In this document: in pieces, positions 1 through 15,000 of the stretch | Position numbering within the stretch: position 1 is the stretch's first letter | Layout of the letters: the number at the start of each line of letters is the position of its first letter | NCBI RefSeq assembly: GCF_037042905.1 | Contig: NC_087257.1 | Span: 19,550,001-19,614,000, forward strand | Direction of reading: 5' to 3' | DNA: 64,000 nucleotides | DNA from: Lytechinus pictus | Lineage: Eukaryota; Echinodermata; Echinoidea; Temnopleuroida; Toxopneustidae | Notes under the pieces: model-generated | The model's database searches: none | What the model was told of the DNA's origin: nothing | Seen by the model: only the letters and a program-made list of their open reading frames with translations | Translations under genes and position numbers: made by a program

Positions 1-49
1 TACAGCGTGTTTGTTATATCCCCTGCATTGTACGTCGTACCATCGTAAC
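1..49 (-). CDS. Gene 1 exon 15: partial, cut by window start
   Basis: A strong acceptor (ttttacttttcttcaag) precedes an open stretch in the required phase 1, reading [15 protein letters not shown] to the window edge. It may correspond to the coil-to-tail exon of gene 2. The rest of the exon, and whether it has a repeat tail, cannot be seen. Confidence 0.5.
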
Positions 50-3000
50 CTTGAAGAAAAGTAAAATTATATATTCAAAATTGTTATCAAAGCTTTAATA
101 TAAGTGAAATGATATATTTACAGTGCGTCCCACAAAAAGGGAAACCCGTTTCCAGATACAGACTTCACAATTATTAAATACATTTTTACTATAAAATTTG
201 ATACTCATGGTAAGAGTGGAATCTCATTTTTAATTTGAAATCAACAGCTTATCAAATCGTTCACGCATGGCAGATTACAAAAGATAAATACTGAGGCATA
301 TAAAACGATTTGGGCAGAAACTCACGTGTGAATCTGAATCCTTTCTCATTTTAGGCGACAGTGAGAGAATCTTATATGATGTCGAATGAGCACGTTCGTC
401 GTATGACGAACCAATCTTATACAATATTTCTGCGCAACCTGGTTTTGACCTTAAAATTTCAAACTCGTTTCGCTCAAAAATTATCAAAATGAATAGGAAC
501 GATTGAATTGTATGATTATGTAAATTAAATATAATTCATTTGCCTTTGAAGAAAAAGACATGGGAGTCACGGTTTCCTTTTTTCTGGGACGCACTGTATA
601 TTATATTGCAAAATTAATTTCAAAATGTAAGACAATCGCTTATTTGTAATGGCATCAGCTTATTACCCATACCGGTTTTGTTTTGAAATTTTAATATGTC
701 ACCAAATATATCATTAAAACTACTCTTTCGGTACATATATATTTTTCTTGTAAACTTTCTTCTTTCTACTTTATTATATGAAATGATGAAAAGCGTTGTC
801 AATACCTATTTCATATTTAATTGTTAATCGTTTAAAGAGCGCATGGTATTCTACATGCAAAATATCATTTGGAAATTGTTTATTAAATTTGTGAAAATAC
901 GTACCATTTTCCAGAGTATTGACGAGATTTTCCAAGTCACTATTCAGTTCTGAGAGTACATACGATAGTCCATCATTTGACCCTGAGGGAAAATGATGAA
1001 ACAGCCGAGTTTAAAGTTAATTATTCTAGATAAATGCCATTGGCATTTGTGCTCACTCTGGTTGGACTGCATTGTACTTGTGCCTGATATGTTCTGATGT
1101 ATAGAATTATTATGTAAGTCGTTCATATAGTAAGTGTATCCATTTTGTCATCTTGTCTGTAGCTGTACTGTCACATATCATCCACGTCTCTCTCTCTCAC
1201 ACAAGCACACACACCCACTTGCACATACCATTCCTTCTATTCAATTGAGTCATTCTTGTCTTGGCCTATTTTTTTAAGTATATTGTCATAAGTACTCATG
1301 ATCTGATAATTTTGTCATTCCTTTAAATCTTCCATGGAAATGTTTGTAGAAAACTTTAAAGAGTATATTTTTTTATTTGTAATAGGTTTTTGTTGTTGTT
1401 GTTGTTGTTGTTGCTACCGCAGGGCCACACCAGTCTATTTGCATGGGGAAGGGAGCGGACAAGACGCTCTGAAACTTAAGATAACTTCTTGTTTTCTCTT
1501 GATGAAACCTTCGGATATTTTAGGCCTAACCCCGTTTCAAATAATCTTCCCCGCACTTCTGCCTCATGTCACTGCCCCCCCCCCCTCTGCTTGGTGCTTG
1601 TGCTATTGAAACCATACCTTGTTGTCCTGGACACAATGCTTCGTCTTCTCCTCCGAGGCAGTCATTATAATCATCGCATACAGCATACACAGAGATGCAG
1701 TTACCGACATAGCAACGGAACTGATAGTGCGGATCACAATCCTCTGCAAAAAACGATTTTTTTTTTTTTTTTGATACGTTGAATGAAAAAGGAAGTAACT
1801 CAATCTTTTGAACCATCGGGTATACGTGAAGAAAATATTGGCATGTGTCGACAAACAATACTTCTTTAACGTACATGTATAGATCAATGACAAGAATCAC
1901 AAGAATCTTAGTCGGCATGGTTACAAATGTGATCTCGTTAAAATGTAATCAGAAGGTAGTAAAATAATCATTTACTGCCAGTCAAGTTTTTCATATCATT
2001 ATTTTCAATTAGTGTTATTAAGAGTTATCAGAAAGGCTATTAAGTGACGGAGGTTTTGGGAGGGGGCGAGAGAGAGGGAGATAATGTTGAGGTTGCATAA
2101 AATGCTCTAAGAGAGAGGGGGACGAGTCGAACAGAAAGTGGAAAGAGTGAAGCAGGTTAGGGATCTATTAAAATAAAACTTGTGAGCGTTAGAAATATTT
2201 GATTTGAGAGGAAAGACACGTAGGTATGATGGTGATAGGGGAGGGGTAAGACTGAGATAACCAAAATGAGATACATGCTTGTAGCTTGGCTGCATCACTG
2301 GAGATTCTTTCTTTTTTTAAGGCCATTCATGTTCATTTATTTGGAACGGATTTAAATTTTCCTACAAGTGAACGTCAATAGGGTGACGACGAGCAGAAAC
2401 CTATGAAAGATGGCGCGAAATAGTATCACCGTCCCCATTAAGCATGGGAATGTCGAAATCATTCCCGATAGCGGAATCTGACAAATTATCCAATGAAAAT
2501 AGGACAAGGAACCACTAGGACCTCTGCCTCTTTTGACTTACCAAGGTTTTGGAAATCATTACAGTTCAAGGGAATCTCGTCAGACCCTGAGGGACAGTCA
2601 TTCCTCCCGTCACACATGCGACTGGCGGGAACACAAGCACCCGACTCACACTGAAAAACATAGCAGAAAATAAACGTTAGGACATGATTTGCATATGTAA
2701 ATTCCTCTCCAAACGGCTCTACAATGGAAATAAATAAACTTTTTTGGGGGGGGGGGGGCGTAGAGGTAAAATATGACTGCCAACACATAAAAGTCTACAG
2801 CAATCGATCTGCTGTATAATGTTTATTATAATGACTGGTTTCCACCAGACAAATTATTCAATTGATGTTTAGATATTTCCAAAATTCGTCATCTCTGGCC
2901 ATAGCAGTGCATTTAGGTGTTTGGACAATTAATTTTTTTTTAATATCTACATTTTTGTACGCCCGATCGAACTAAGGGCGTACGCTAGGGTGCCTGTGCA

Positions 3001-6000
3001 CCCTTCAACCATGGACATGCTTCAACTGAGGCAGAGGAGTTCCAACACTGGTAAGCAAAACGAAATTTATACCCCTCCTGCTTTCAACAGCTCATTTTCC
3101 GAACTTCAGTTCCACCACCCCCCAAGATGTGCACCGCCACACCACTATAGTTCCACCTCCCCAGGATGTGCAACTCCCCATGCTCACACCAGCCTACGCC
3201 CTTGCGAACCCATTTTTTCCTTTCTTGTTCTACTTCATTAACTATTACAGCATTTCATTTAAACTTGAAAACAGAAACAATCACTTCTCAGGGAAATCCA
3301 TCAAAGGTCTATGAGGGTATGTTGCATGTATGTATCTACTTTTCCTCTCTCTGTATTCCGTACACATTGTCGATTTAAGATTGATTTTCATCATTGTTAT
3401 TGTGCCAATCTTTTATGGCTTACCTCATACTCGTATGCGCCACATGAACTTGGACAGCTTATTTCATCATCACCACCCTCGCAGTCCTGGTAACGCCCGT
3501 CACACACGTAATCCTGATGAAAAAATAGTTTGGCAAAGGGTAAGAATATTACATCCGTTATTAATGTTTACTGTGCAATTCACGGTTTTGGATTCAGTTC
3601 AGTCTGTTCTTGTTAATCAATTTGAATTCGTATATACCTATTTCTTAATATCGCCATAAGATTATTGGCGATGCTGCTGCTGCTGCTGAATCACAGCATA
3701 TAGACACCTGTTTTACAGGTAGAATTACCCACATTGGGTTATTTGTTGCCCCCCCCCCTTCATGACCCTCTTTTAGGATATATGCCGGTCAAATGACAGA
3801 CAACGTGAGGTACACGATATCTAATGTATCCTCGTGTGCCAAATGAGGCAACCATATGGGAAATACATGCATTTCGTGTGTGTCACACAGAGGCATTTTT
3901 AAGGGTTGTCATATGTGACTCCATAAAGTGCGTCATTTGACTCAAATTAATTATACAGGGGTCACCTGGCTCGGGAGGCAGGTCAAGGGTCATTTGACTT
4001 CAAAAGTTTTCTGTACACCAAGGCCCGTATTCTGAAGTCGGGTTTAATTTAAACTCTGGTTTAAAGTTGTGGTTTAACTATGGATAACCAATAGAGCATA
4101 AATCTCTAACAGTATTATTTCAATGTATCAGCTCATTTTTCTTTCAAATAATTTTTAACTCTTTCGGACGGATAAATATGATTGCTTTCCTCACCATTAA
4201 TGAGTTAGGAAAGAGCACATTAAACATAAGAAACATACAAAGTACGTAAATTTTTTGATATTTTTGGTTTTCCATAATTTTAGCAGAGTTAGACCAAGGT
4301 CTAAGTTAAAGAATACGAGCCCATGTGTAATGTCATGTCTTTGTTCAGACATTTCATATCAATGATTTATCCTACATTCTTTTTAAATGCAGGGAAGGCC
4401 ATGTAAAGTAACCTGAAAAAAATCCTATTTTTTGTTGTCAGAATTAGAAATAACAGGTATATTCTTAATTATTTGTTTTGTGTAATACCTTTGAAATACA
4501 TGATCCGTCGTTACACCGGAATTCCGACTTTCCACAGTCGATGAAATTAGTACCTCCGCAGTTTTCTTCGTCTTCTCCCTTCATGCAGTCCCTGTACATA
4601 CCGTCACAACGCCATTGGGATGAGATACAAACGCCATTGTTGCACTAGTCAAAATGAATCAGAAAACAGTTTGTTTAATCAAGAAACAAGAAGATTTAGA
4701 ACAAGTTTTAATCATAAATTGTTTTGCATTTGTAAAGTATATATGAATGTCAGTTTTCAAAATTTTGTAAATTATCAGAGTGATTATAGTTGTTCATATT
4801 ATTTCTTTCTGGTTTCTTATCACCCACAATGAATTATCAAACCCCTATGTTCTCCCAGAGAACGTTAATGGATTTAGGGTATGATATGCAAACAATAAAC
4901 ATTGAAATGATTAAATCATCCGAAAAAATAATTTTATTTATTCAGAATGATAATACTTTCCACACCTTTGTTCTCAGGGCTCTATTCTACACTGTAAAGA
5001 ATTCTGATAAAACCGTGATATGTTTTTTTTATATCGTATTAGTTTTCAAGGTTTGGACGTATGTTCTTGTAACTAAAGAAAAATCAATTTGCCCGTGCAG
5101 AATACACATCTTCATAGTTACCTGGAATTGGTCTCGGTCGCATGTGCTCTGCGGTTCACAGTCTTTCTCATCTTCACCATGTGAACAGTCTTCGTAAAAT
5201 CCGTCACATCGGAAGCCACCGGGGAAGCACTGGCCATCGAGACACCTGAATTCATCACTCCTGCATCCAGTGATTGGACAAGCTTCCTCATCCTCTCCCA
5301 GGAAGCAATCGTCAAGGCCGTCGCAACGGTTCCCAAGAGGAATACATTCTCCGTTCCTGCATCTGAACTGTCCTTGACAGTCTTGAGCAACCGGACAAGT
5401 GGCTTCATCCTCGTTGCTAGGACAATCCGGAATGCCATCACAAGTTCTCTCACGTTCAATGCAATGACCATTATAACAAGTGAACTGTCCACTGGTACAG
5501 CCTTCATTGATGGGACATGAATCCTCATCGATACCATTCGAACAGTCCTGTCTTCCGTCGCATATATACCGTAATTCGATGCAGAATCCGGTCTGACAAT
5601 CAAATTTACCGGGACAGACCTCTTCTGATTCACAGTTCTGCTCATCAGAACGATCAGGACAGTCTTTGTAATCGTCACAAACCTGACTAGAGTCGATGCA
5701 TGTACCATCACCACACCTAAATCCATTGCAAAGGTTCGTGAAGGGGCACTGCCTTGCTGACTCGTCTTCACCATCGTAACAATCTCGAACACCGTTACAA
5801 ACAGCCGAGGAAGGAATGCAGTTGCCTGTGCTGCATTGGAATCCACAGACTGTGTTGCAGCTCCGCTCGTCTTCCCCTCCATAACAATCACGAACACCGT
5901 TACAGATCTTATCTTCAGAAACACAGACACCGTCATCACAGAGAAATCTTGGTGAGGGACAATTGTCGATGACAGGGCATCCATCTTCATCTTCCCCGCT

Positions 6001-9000
6001 ATAACAATCGGGTTTACCGTCACATTTAGCAATCAGTGGAATACATTCGCCTGAATCGCATTTAAATTGATTCAAACATCGATCTACTATTGGACATCCT
6101 TCTTCGTCTTCATTTCCATAACAATCTCGAACTCCATCACAAACTGCTATTCTTGGAATACAATATCCAGGAGGACAGCTAAACTCACCTGGGCAATCAT
6201 CTACAATAGGACAGTTCAATTCGTCTTCCCCTTGCAAACAGTCTCTGAAGTTATCGCAGATCCTAGTAGCTTCGATGCACCTACCGTCATCACATTCAAA
6301 TTCACATCGTTCGCAACCATTTTCATCTTCACCGTCGGTACAATCTGATCTACCGTTACAGACATAGGTTCGAGGTATACAGTTCCCTCTGTTACATTCG
6401 AATTGGCTACCACACCCTACTGGGCAGTCAATCTCATCTTCCGCTGCTGAGCAGTCGGGTATTCCGTCACAGCGTTTGTCACCATCGATGCAATGGCCAT
6501 TATAGCAGGTAAACTCATCACTGTCACATCCCTCGTTTATTGGACAGGAGTTTTCATCTTGACCATTTGAGCAGTCTCGCCTTCCATCGCAGACATATCT
6601 GAGTTCAATGCAGAATCCGGTCTGACAATCAAATTTACCAGGACAGGCCTCTTCTGATTCACAGTTTTGCTCATCAGAACGATCAGGACAGTCTTTGGAA
6701 TCGTCACAAACCAGACTAGAGTCGATGCAAGTACCATCACCACACCTAAATCCATTACAAAGGTTCGTGAAGGGGCACTGCCTTGTTGACTCGTCTTCAC
6801 CATCGTAACAATCTCGAACACCGTTACAAACAGCCGAGGAAGGAATGCAGTTGCCTGTGCTGCATTGGAATCCACAGACGGTGCTGCAGCTCCTCTCGTC
6901 TTCCCCTCCATAACAATCACGAACACCATTACAGATCTTATCTTGAGAAACACAGATACCGTCATCACAGAGAAATCTAGGTGAGGGACAATCGTCGATT
7001 ACAGGGCATCCATCTTCATCTTCCCCGCTGTAACAGTCGGGTTTACCGTCACATTTAGCAACCAGTGGAATACATTCGCCTGAATCGCATTTAAATTGAT
7101 TCAAACATCGATCCACTATTGGACATCCTTCTTCGTCTTCATTTCCATAACAATCTCGAACTCCATCGCAAACAGCTATTCTTGGAATGCAGTATCCAGG
7201 AGAGCATGTGAACTCACCTGGACAACTATCATCTACAATAGGACAGTTCAATTCGTCTTCCCCCTGCGAGCAGTCTCGGATATTATCACAGATTCTAGAG
7301 GTCTCGATGCATCTATCATCATTACAGGCGAACTCACACTGATCACAATTATCCTCATCTTCGCCATCGGTACAATCTGATCTACCGTTACAGACATAGG
7401 TTCTAGGTATACAGTTCCCTCTGTTACATTCAAATTGGCTACCACACCCTACTGGACAGTCAGTCTCATCTTCCCCTGCAGAGCAGTCTGGTATTCCGTC
7501 ACAGCGTTTGTCACCATCGATGCAATGGCCATTATAGCAGGTAAACTCATCACTGGTACAGCCTTCATTGATGGGACATGAACTCTCATCGATACCATTC
7601 GAACAGTCTTGTCTTCCGTCGCATAAATATCGTAATTCGATGCAGAATCCAGTCTGACAATCAAATTTACCAGGGCAGACCTCTTCTGATTCACAGTTCT
7701 GCTCATCAGAACGATCAGGACAGTCTTTGTAATCGTCACAAACCTGACTAGAGTCGATGCATGTACCATCACCACACCTAAATCCATTGCAAAGGTTCGT
7801 GAAGGGGCACTGCCTTGTTGACTCGTCTTCACCATCGTAACAATCTCGAACACCGTTACAAACAGCCGAGGAAGGAATGCAGTTGCCTGTGCTGCATTGG
7901 AATCCACAGACTGTGTTGCAGCTCCGCTCGTCTTCCCCTCCATAACAATCACGTACACCATTGCAGATCTTGTCTTGAGAAACACAGATACCGTCATCAC
8001 AGAGAAATCTAGGTGAGGGACAATCGTCAATTACAGGGCATCCATCTTCATCTTCCCCGCTGTAACAGTCGGGTTTACCGTCACATTTAGCCGCCAGTGG
8101 AATACATTCCCCTGAATTGCATTTAAACTGATTCAAACATCGATCCACTATTGGACATCCTTCTTCGTCTTCATTTCCATAACAATCTCGAACTCCATCG
8201 CAAACAGCTATTCTTGGAATGCAGTATCCAGGGGAACATGTGAACTCATCTGGACAACTTTCATCTACAATAGGACAGTTCAATTCGTCTTCCCCTTGCG
8301 AGCAGTCTCGGACGTTATCGCAGATCCTAGTAGCTTCGATGCACCTACCGTCATCACATTCAAATTCACATTGTTCACAACCATCTTCATCTTCTCCGTC
8401 GGTACAATCTGATCTGCCGTTACAGACATAGGTTCTAGGTATACAGTTCCCTCTGTTACACTCAAATTGGCTACCACACCCTACTGGACAGTCAGTCTCA
8501 TCTTCCCCTGCAGAGCAGTCTGGTATTCCGTCACAGCGTTTGTCACCATCGATGCAATGGCCATTATAGCAGGTAAACTCATCACTGGTACAGCCTTCAT
8601 TGATGGGACATGAACTCTCATCGATACCATTCGAACAGTCTTGTCTTCCGTCGCATATATACCGTAATTCGATGCAGAATCCGGTCTGACAATCAAATTT
8701 ACCAGGACAGGCCTCCTCTGATTCACAGTTTTGCTCATCAGAACGATCGGAACAGTCTTTGTAATCATCACAAACCTGACTAGAGTCGATGCAAGTACCA
8801 TCACCACACCTAAATCCATTACAAAGGTTCATGAAGGGGCACTGCCTTGTTGACTCGTCTTCACCATCGTAACAATCTTGAACGCCGTTACAAACAGCCG
8901 AGGAAGGAATGCAGTTGCCTGTGCTGCATTGGAATCCACAGACGGTGTTGCAGCTCCTCTCGTCTTCCCCTCCATAACAATCGCGAACTCCATCGCAAAC

Positions 9001-12000
9001 AGCGATTCTTGGAATACAGTTGTCATTGTTGCACTGAAATTCGCAAATTACATTGCAGTTCCTTTCATCTTCACCTCCGTAACAGTCCCGTCTTCCATCA
9101 CATAACGCTGCATTCGATATGCAAGTACCTTCCTGACATCTAAACTGTCCATTGCATATATCCTGCGCTGGGCAATTCTCTTCATCCTCCCCACCAGTAC
9201 AATGACGGTGAGCATCGCAGACATAGCTCTGAGGTATGCATCTACCATCACGGCACTGGAATTGGCCCTGACATCCATAGTCCTCATAACTTTGGGAGTA
9301 CCTTGGTGTAGTGTAGTATCCTTGGGTATACAACTCATTGGTGTCATCGTCATATCTGTCAGCTCCACAGTTGTAACTCTCCTCGTCCGAACCATCACCA
9401 CAATCGTTGTAGCCATCACAAACTCGATTTGAATCGACGCATCTTCCATTTCGACAACGGAATCCACTTGAACATCTATCATTAGGACACTCAACCTCGT
9501 CCTCCCCTCTCGAACAGTCCCTTTGCCCATTGCAAATAGCAGAATCCGGAATGCATAATCCATCTCTACATTCGAACCCATTACATGTTGCTGGGCAATC
9601 ATTTTCATCATCACCTCTGGAACAATCCCGTCGCCCGTCGCAGACGTTTTGGGGATCAATGCATGGTCCATCGGTGCATTTAAACCCTGGACACTCTTCT
9701 GGGCAGTCGGTTTCATCATCCCCTCTAGGGCAATTCCGTTGGCCATCGCAGACATTTCGAGTAGGTATACACGAGCCATCTGTACAGGTGAATCCAGAAC
9801 ATTCCTCAGGGCAATCTATTTCATCTTCTCCCGCAGAACAGTCAGTGTCACCATTACAAAGGCTCGAAAAGGGTATACAAGTGCCGTCAGTACATTCAAA
9901 TGCAGTGCACCCGGGCAAACAGTTTTCCTCATCTTCAGCCTCAGAACAGTCTCGAGCTCCATCGCAAACCGAACTAATGTCGGTACAAGTTCCGTCGTTG
10001 CATTCAAAACCTTCTGCACAATCAGATCCTATGAAGCAAGACAGTTCAGTTTCATCTCTGCCATCGATACAATCCAAATTTCCATCACATACTCGGGAAG
10101 AATCGAGGCAGTAATCAGTGCGGCAGAAGAAGAATCCTCGACAGCTTGGCAATTCCGGACAACCTTCTTCGTCAACGGCATCGTAACAGTCTACCCAACC
10201 ATCGCAAAATGCCTCACCGGGGACACACTGTCCTGTACTGCACATTTTAAGATCTTCATCTACATCACATTGCGGAAGTTCCCTACATGATTGCTCGTCT
10301 TCACCACTGGCACAATCAATGTTGCCGTCACACATCCTAGAAGCTGGGACACATGTCCCATCTATGCACTGAAAGTCACCACCGCATTGCGTCATCACGC
10401 AGTCATCCTCGTCCTCACCATGACTGCAATCGATGAAGCGATCACAGATTTGACTCCTGGAGATGCATTCGCCATCATTACACAGGAAGTCACCTCCACA
10501 GCTTCCAGGCTCATCAACAGGACAGTTCATCTCGTCGGTTCCATCGAGGCAGTCTTTTGTTCCGTCACAGATCCTTGTTTCCACAACACACCTTAATCCA
10601 TTGCCATCGCTGCAACGTATCTCATTATGGCGACATGTTGGTGAACTTGAACATCTGAGTTCATCCTCCCCTCCTGAACACTCCTTTCTTCCGTTACACA
10701 CCAGACTAAACTCCAGACATCGCCCATCTGACGGGCATTCGAACTTCCCAGGACATGCAGCTACTGCGACACAGTTCTCTTCGTCTTCTCCTGCAGAATA
10801 AAGTGTAAGAATATAAAATCCGATCGGAGAAAGATAATAGTAGATAATAATATGTTTACTTTCTTAAACTATATGAAATTGTGCTTTTTATTACGTGCTT
10901 ATTCATGCTAATTAATCAAAAAAATATTTAAGTTTTACATGAAGTGGAAACAAATTATTTTGTATCAATACCTTTCCGTTGAATACTACAGAAGTTTTAT
11001 ATACTGACAATTATTTGATGTCTAGAAATAACTCACCATTTCGACAGTCTTGGTCAGAGTCACAAAGAGCTGATCGCGGTAAACATTTTCCTTCAGGACA
11101 TTGAAACTCACCACTTCCTGTAAAAAGTCAACAAGAAAGAAAAGTGTTACACGCTGTTTTCGCTTTTATGGAGGCATGCATTTCAAACAACTTGGTGTCG
11201 AAGTTAAACTGATTGTAGCCGCTGACGAAGTTTCGAGAGTTCGGAGTTGACTGTTTCGGATTGTTACAATTCAAAGAACCCTCAGACGTAAACAGTTATA
11301 TCCAATAAATACACTTCATTACACACCATTTTACACGCAAACATAGCTAGAGAATTTCGAGATGGTCTCATTGCATTGTTACATTGCAATGGTATGTGGA
11401 GTGGCTCGTGTCTATGATTTTTTCCCACCTTCGCGGAGTGTCCTTAGAAGAATTTTGCCAGATTTCTTCTAGTCTAATGTAAAGGTTGGTGTTTTACCAA
11501 TCTAAGTTACGTACTGCATGAGAAGCAATCCTGCTCGTCTTCGCCTGACGTACAATCGTAAGAGCCATCACAAACCGATTCTGGTTGAATACATCGACCG
11601 TCATCGCACTGGTATCTGCCATCGCACGGTTCATTGATGTCCAGTCCTCCGCAGTTGCGTTCCTCCTCCCCAAAGTAACAATCATGGATTCCATCGCATA
11701 CATATTGCTGGTAAATAAAGTAACATATGATCACATTGGTCTCATTTTCCGGCATTTTGTAATGCTTATCAAAAAAATTAATTGATCAGTAAAGTATAAA
11801 AAATGACCTAAAAATAAATAGTTTGTGCAAATGGAATTATCCAAGCATATAATTTTGCAAGAGAGATGTGTCTTTTTATCGGGAGCCGTTATTTTATTTA
11901 GATTGAAAAAAAGGGAAAACATACAAATTTACATACACATACGCACACCCACGCCCACATGCGTGCAAATACATATTTTAATGTAACCTGATTTTCAACA

Positions 12001-15000
12001 AAAAACAATTGGGAAATTTGAAATTGTGAAGTAGGGTTTGAAATTAATTTCTTCTTGCAACCAATCGCAATTCATTTGAGTTACCTTTTATTTTTTGATA
12101 AAAACAGTATAAAATAGAAGGCCTTCTTCGATGATTGTGCGACTGTAATGAGATTGCTAAATAGTTTAAATTAAAAAAAAAGGAAATGAAACATCTTTGA
12201 ATCTTTGAAGAAAAAAGACAAATATAAACAAACAGGTCAACTCTGAATACAACCATTGCTTCAAACCTGTTTAGCTGCTCATCTTCTGCTTATTCGATTC
12301 GATGGTACGCGACTTGTCGGGGTTTTTTTTATTTACTTAATCCTTTTGGATATTCTTAATTTATTTTCCTAATTTCTTTTCCTAAAAAACGGGAAACTGT
12401 GTCGCCCCTGCGCCCTCCCCTTGGCAACGCTAGTTATTTTACCATGGTACATCGTCATGATCACACAACATTTAATAACACGTCCCCCCTAAGGGAATGA
12501 ATATTACATCTTACATTGTCTACGCAAGCATCATTGTTGCACTTGAACTGACCCAGTGGGCAGGTCTTTACAAGACATGCCTGCTCATCTTCCCCATCAT
12601 GGCAGTCTATATGGCCATCACAAACCCATTCTGTTCCTATACAGGAACCTGTGGAATACAAAAAAAGGTATTTGGGATAGAAGTTGTTTTAAAATGCATA
12701 AGCCCTCATCATACATCTCAAATACTAAGAGATATTGGCTTACACTTATGGTATACAGGTGTACACAATTAAGGTCTAGGAAAAACACGCGGATTGTTTA
12801 CTTTCAACCCTTCTTTTTTCTCAAAATCTTTAGGCTTCATTCATATATATTTCCAGCACCTACTCACCCATGTTTTCCCCCGTTCGTTTAAAATGAAATG
12901 CACTCCCTTGCAGTATTTGGCTGGATGATTCGACTTTGATGCACGTATTTTATAAATGGATATAACTGAAAGGTAGGTGTAAAGAACATAAACATACTCT
13001 GCGCTTCATGGATAAAGAAAAGTGGTTGAGGAGCCCTCGGTGATTCATTGGACATGAAAGAGGGTTCGAAGCCCATGTAAGGCACTGACTTTCATGTGAA
13101 AGACAAGATACATTACTCTGAATATATCGATTTACAGCACACTTCTACAATATCGTCTCTTCCTTCTTAATTTTTTTCTTCAGGCCTTTACATCTGTACA
13201 TGATCACTATTTTATTGGAAAGGAATTCATTTGTCGAAAATTTGTTTCTCGTAGGCAAATAAACGATCGGTAACCATAGAGTGCATCGACTTTTACCTCA
13301 TCGAGAATTGGACAAAAAAGTTATAGACTACAAAAAGGTCGTCACATTCCAACAACAAAAAATGATACGCCCCCTCCCCCGAAAACGGGAAAACGAATCC
13401 CCGCGAATCCCTAGATTTTACTAATTGTGAAAGGCCCTTGTCTACTACTCTTCCATATCTGCATTTGGTATTTCAAATTTTATGGACGGAATCGTTATGA
13501 TTTACCTGTTGTGCACCGGAACTGGTCATTGTCGCACCGTTTTCTAGAACACCCGAGCTCGTCTTCCCTATTCGAACAATCCTCAATGAGATCACATAGC
13601 CAGTAATTAGGAATGCATTCACCGCTCTGGCATCGGGTCATGTCCGAGGGGCAGGTACTTAACGAGCAACTCCTTTCATCCTAAGAATATGAAGAAGTAT
13701 TACAACCTAAATTAGTTCAAAACGCCAGGGCGGCGTTCAGAATAATTTTTGATTGATTGATTGCATTTATTCTTTTTTCATTCCAAAATTTAACAAAAGT
13801 TACAATGCAAGGCAAAACACAAAAAAGCTTGTTAGTATGGGTTCCCTGCAATAAATAGTTAACTAAAGTATATATATGATCATTGAAATTCAAATCGTAA
13901 ATTAAGATGGTTTTAGGAAGATGAGGCTGATACGACCCCCCAAACTTGGATAGATTTACTTATTCAATAAAAGATATTGTCAAAGACTTTGCCTTTGATA
14001 CCATAGTTCTTCCTTCTTTTGTCCTCTTTGATTTTTTCTTCCTCACTGTTTGTGTCCCTTGAAAAATAAAAGAGGCAACGGTGCCTTAAAAAGTGTGTAA
14101 TGATCTATGCATACCCAATCAAAACAAAATTGTAGAATGATACTGCCCCCCCCCCCCCCACACACACACACACTTTTGTTGTTGTTGTTGCTGCTGCTGT
14201 TGCTGTTTTGCTTGTCTGAAAATTAATGAGAAAAAAGGTGTGGTCCGTAAGTGGCATATCCCGGATTCACTGCTCTCAGTTTTATGCACCCTTTTACAGT
14301 TCTTTGCCCCATTTAACATGATTAATAAAGAGACTGGAATAGTTTCTTACCTCTCCGCCTTGGCAATCGTATAGACGACCATCACAGACTTGACGAGATG
14401 GGATACATTTACCATTCTCGCATTGAAATGATCGAGGTGGACATTGGAATGGATATGCGGGTGGTTTCGGTGACTGAAAGAAAAACATTATAAGAGGGGG
14501 AACAATGAATATGAGCAACTATGGAAAGCCAGCAACGTCAACATGTAAAACACATGTTTGTTCAAAATAATTACTTGAAATGATGTATATCTATACATTA
14601 TTCTGTTTTCTTGACAATTCAGTATGCCATCTATCTTAAAATAAACTATCCCGATGCGCACTTTTACTACCCCAGCCTTAGCATGTTTAGAAACCTTATC
14701 CACAAACTTCAAACAATTCAAAGCAATATGAGTTGGGGGTAAGCAGCGCCGATCTTTTCAAAGAAATTAATGAAGTGGCAGCCATTTCCAAAAAAGACGT
14801 GAAAATTAGTTTATTAGCATATTCATGCATTTACGGTCTTGCACCTTCGACCATGGATCTATGAAGATATAGACATTCATCGATTTTATAATGAATTCAC
14901 TTATAGGTCTCTTTTTTAAAGGGCCCCTCTGTAAAACAGCGTTAATGTGTTATCAACGCTGAGTAGGGCAATCCCTCCGTCTTTTTAATGATCATTTTTT

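Noticed and set aside
2990..3659. Possible extra exons on the plus strand opposite gene 1
   Set aside because: Histidine- and proline-rich frames without domain. They overlap gene 1 exon 11 on the opposite strand, which has LDLa content and splice sites.
5118..10290. Other-frame and opposite-strand frames of 65-304 codons within the giant LDLa exon
   Set aside because: Shadows of the LDLa coding frame. They repeat with the 1,032-bp array and have no cysteine pattern or other domain.
12960..13095. tRNA-like SINE on the plus strand (GGTTCGAAGCCC)
   Set aside because: Only a B-box-like word is present. No A box or shared SINE body could be seen.
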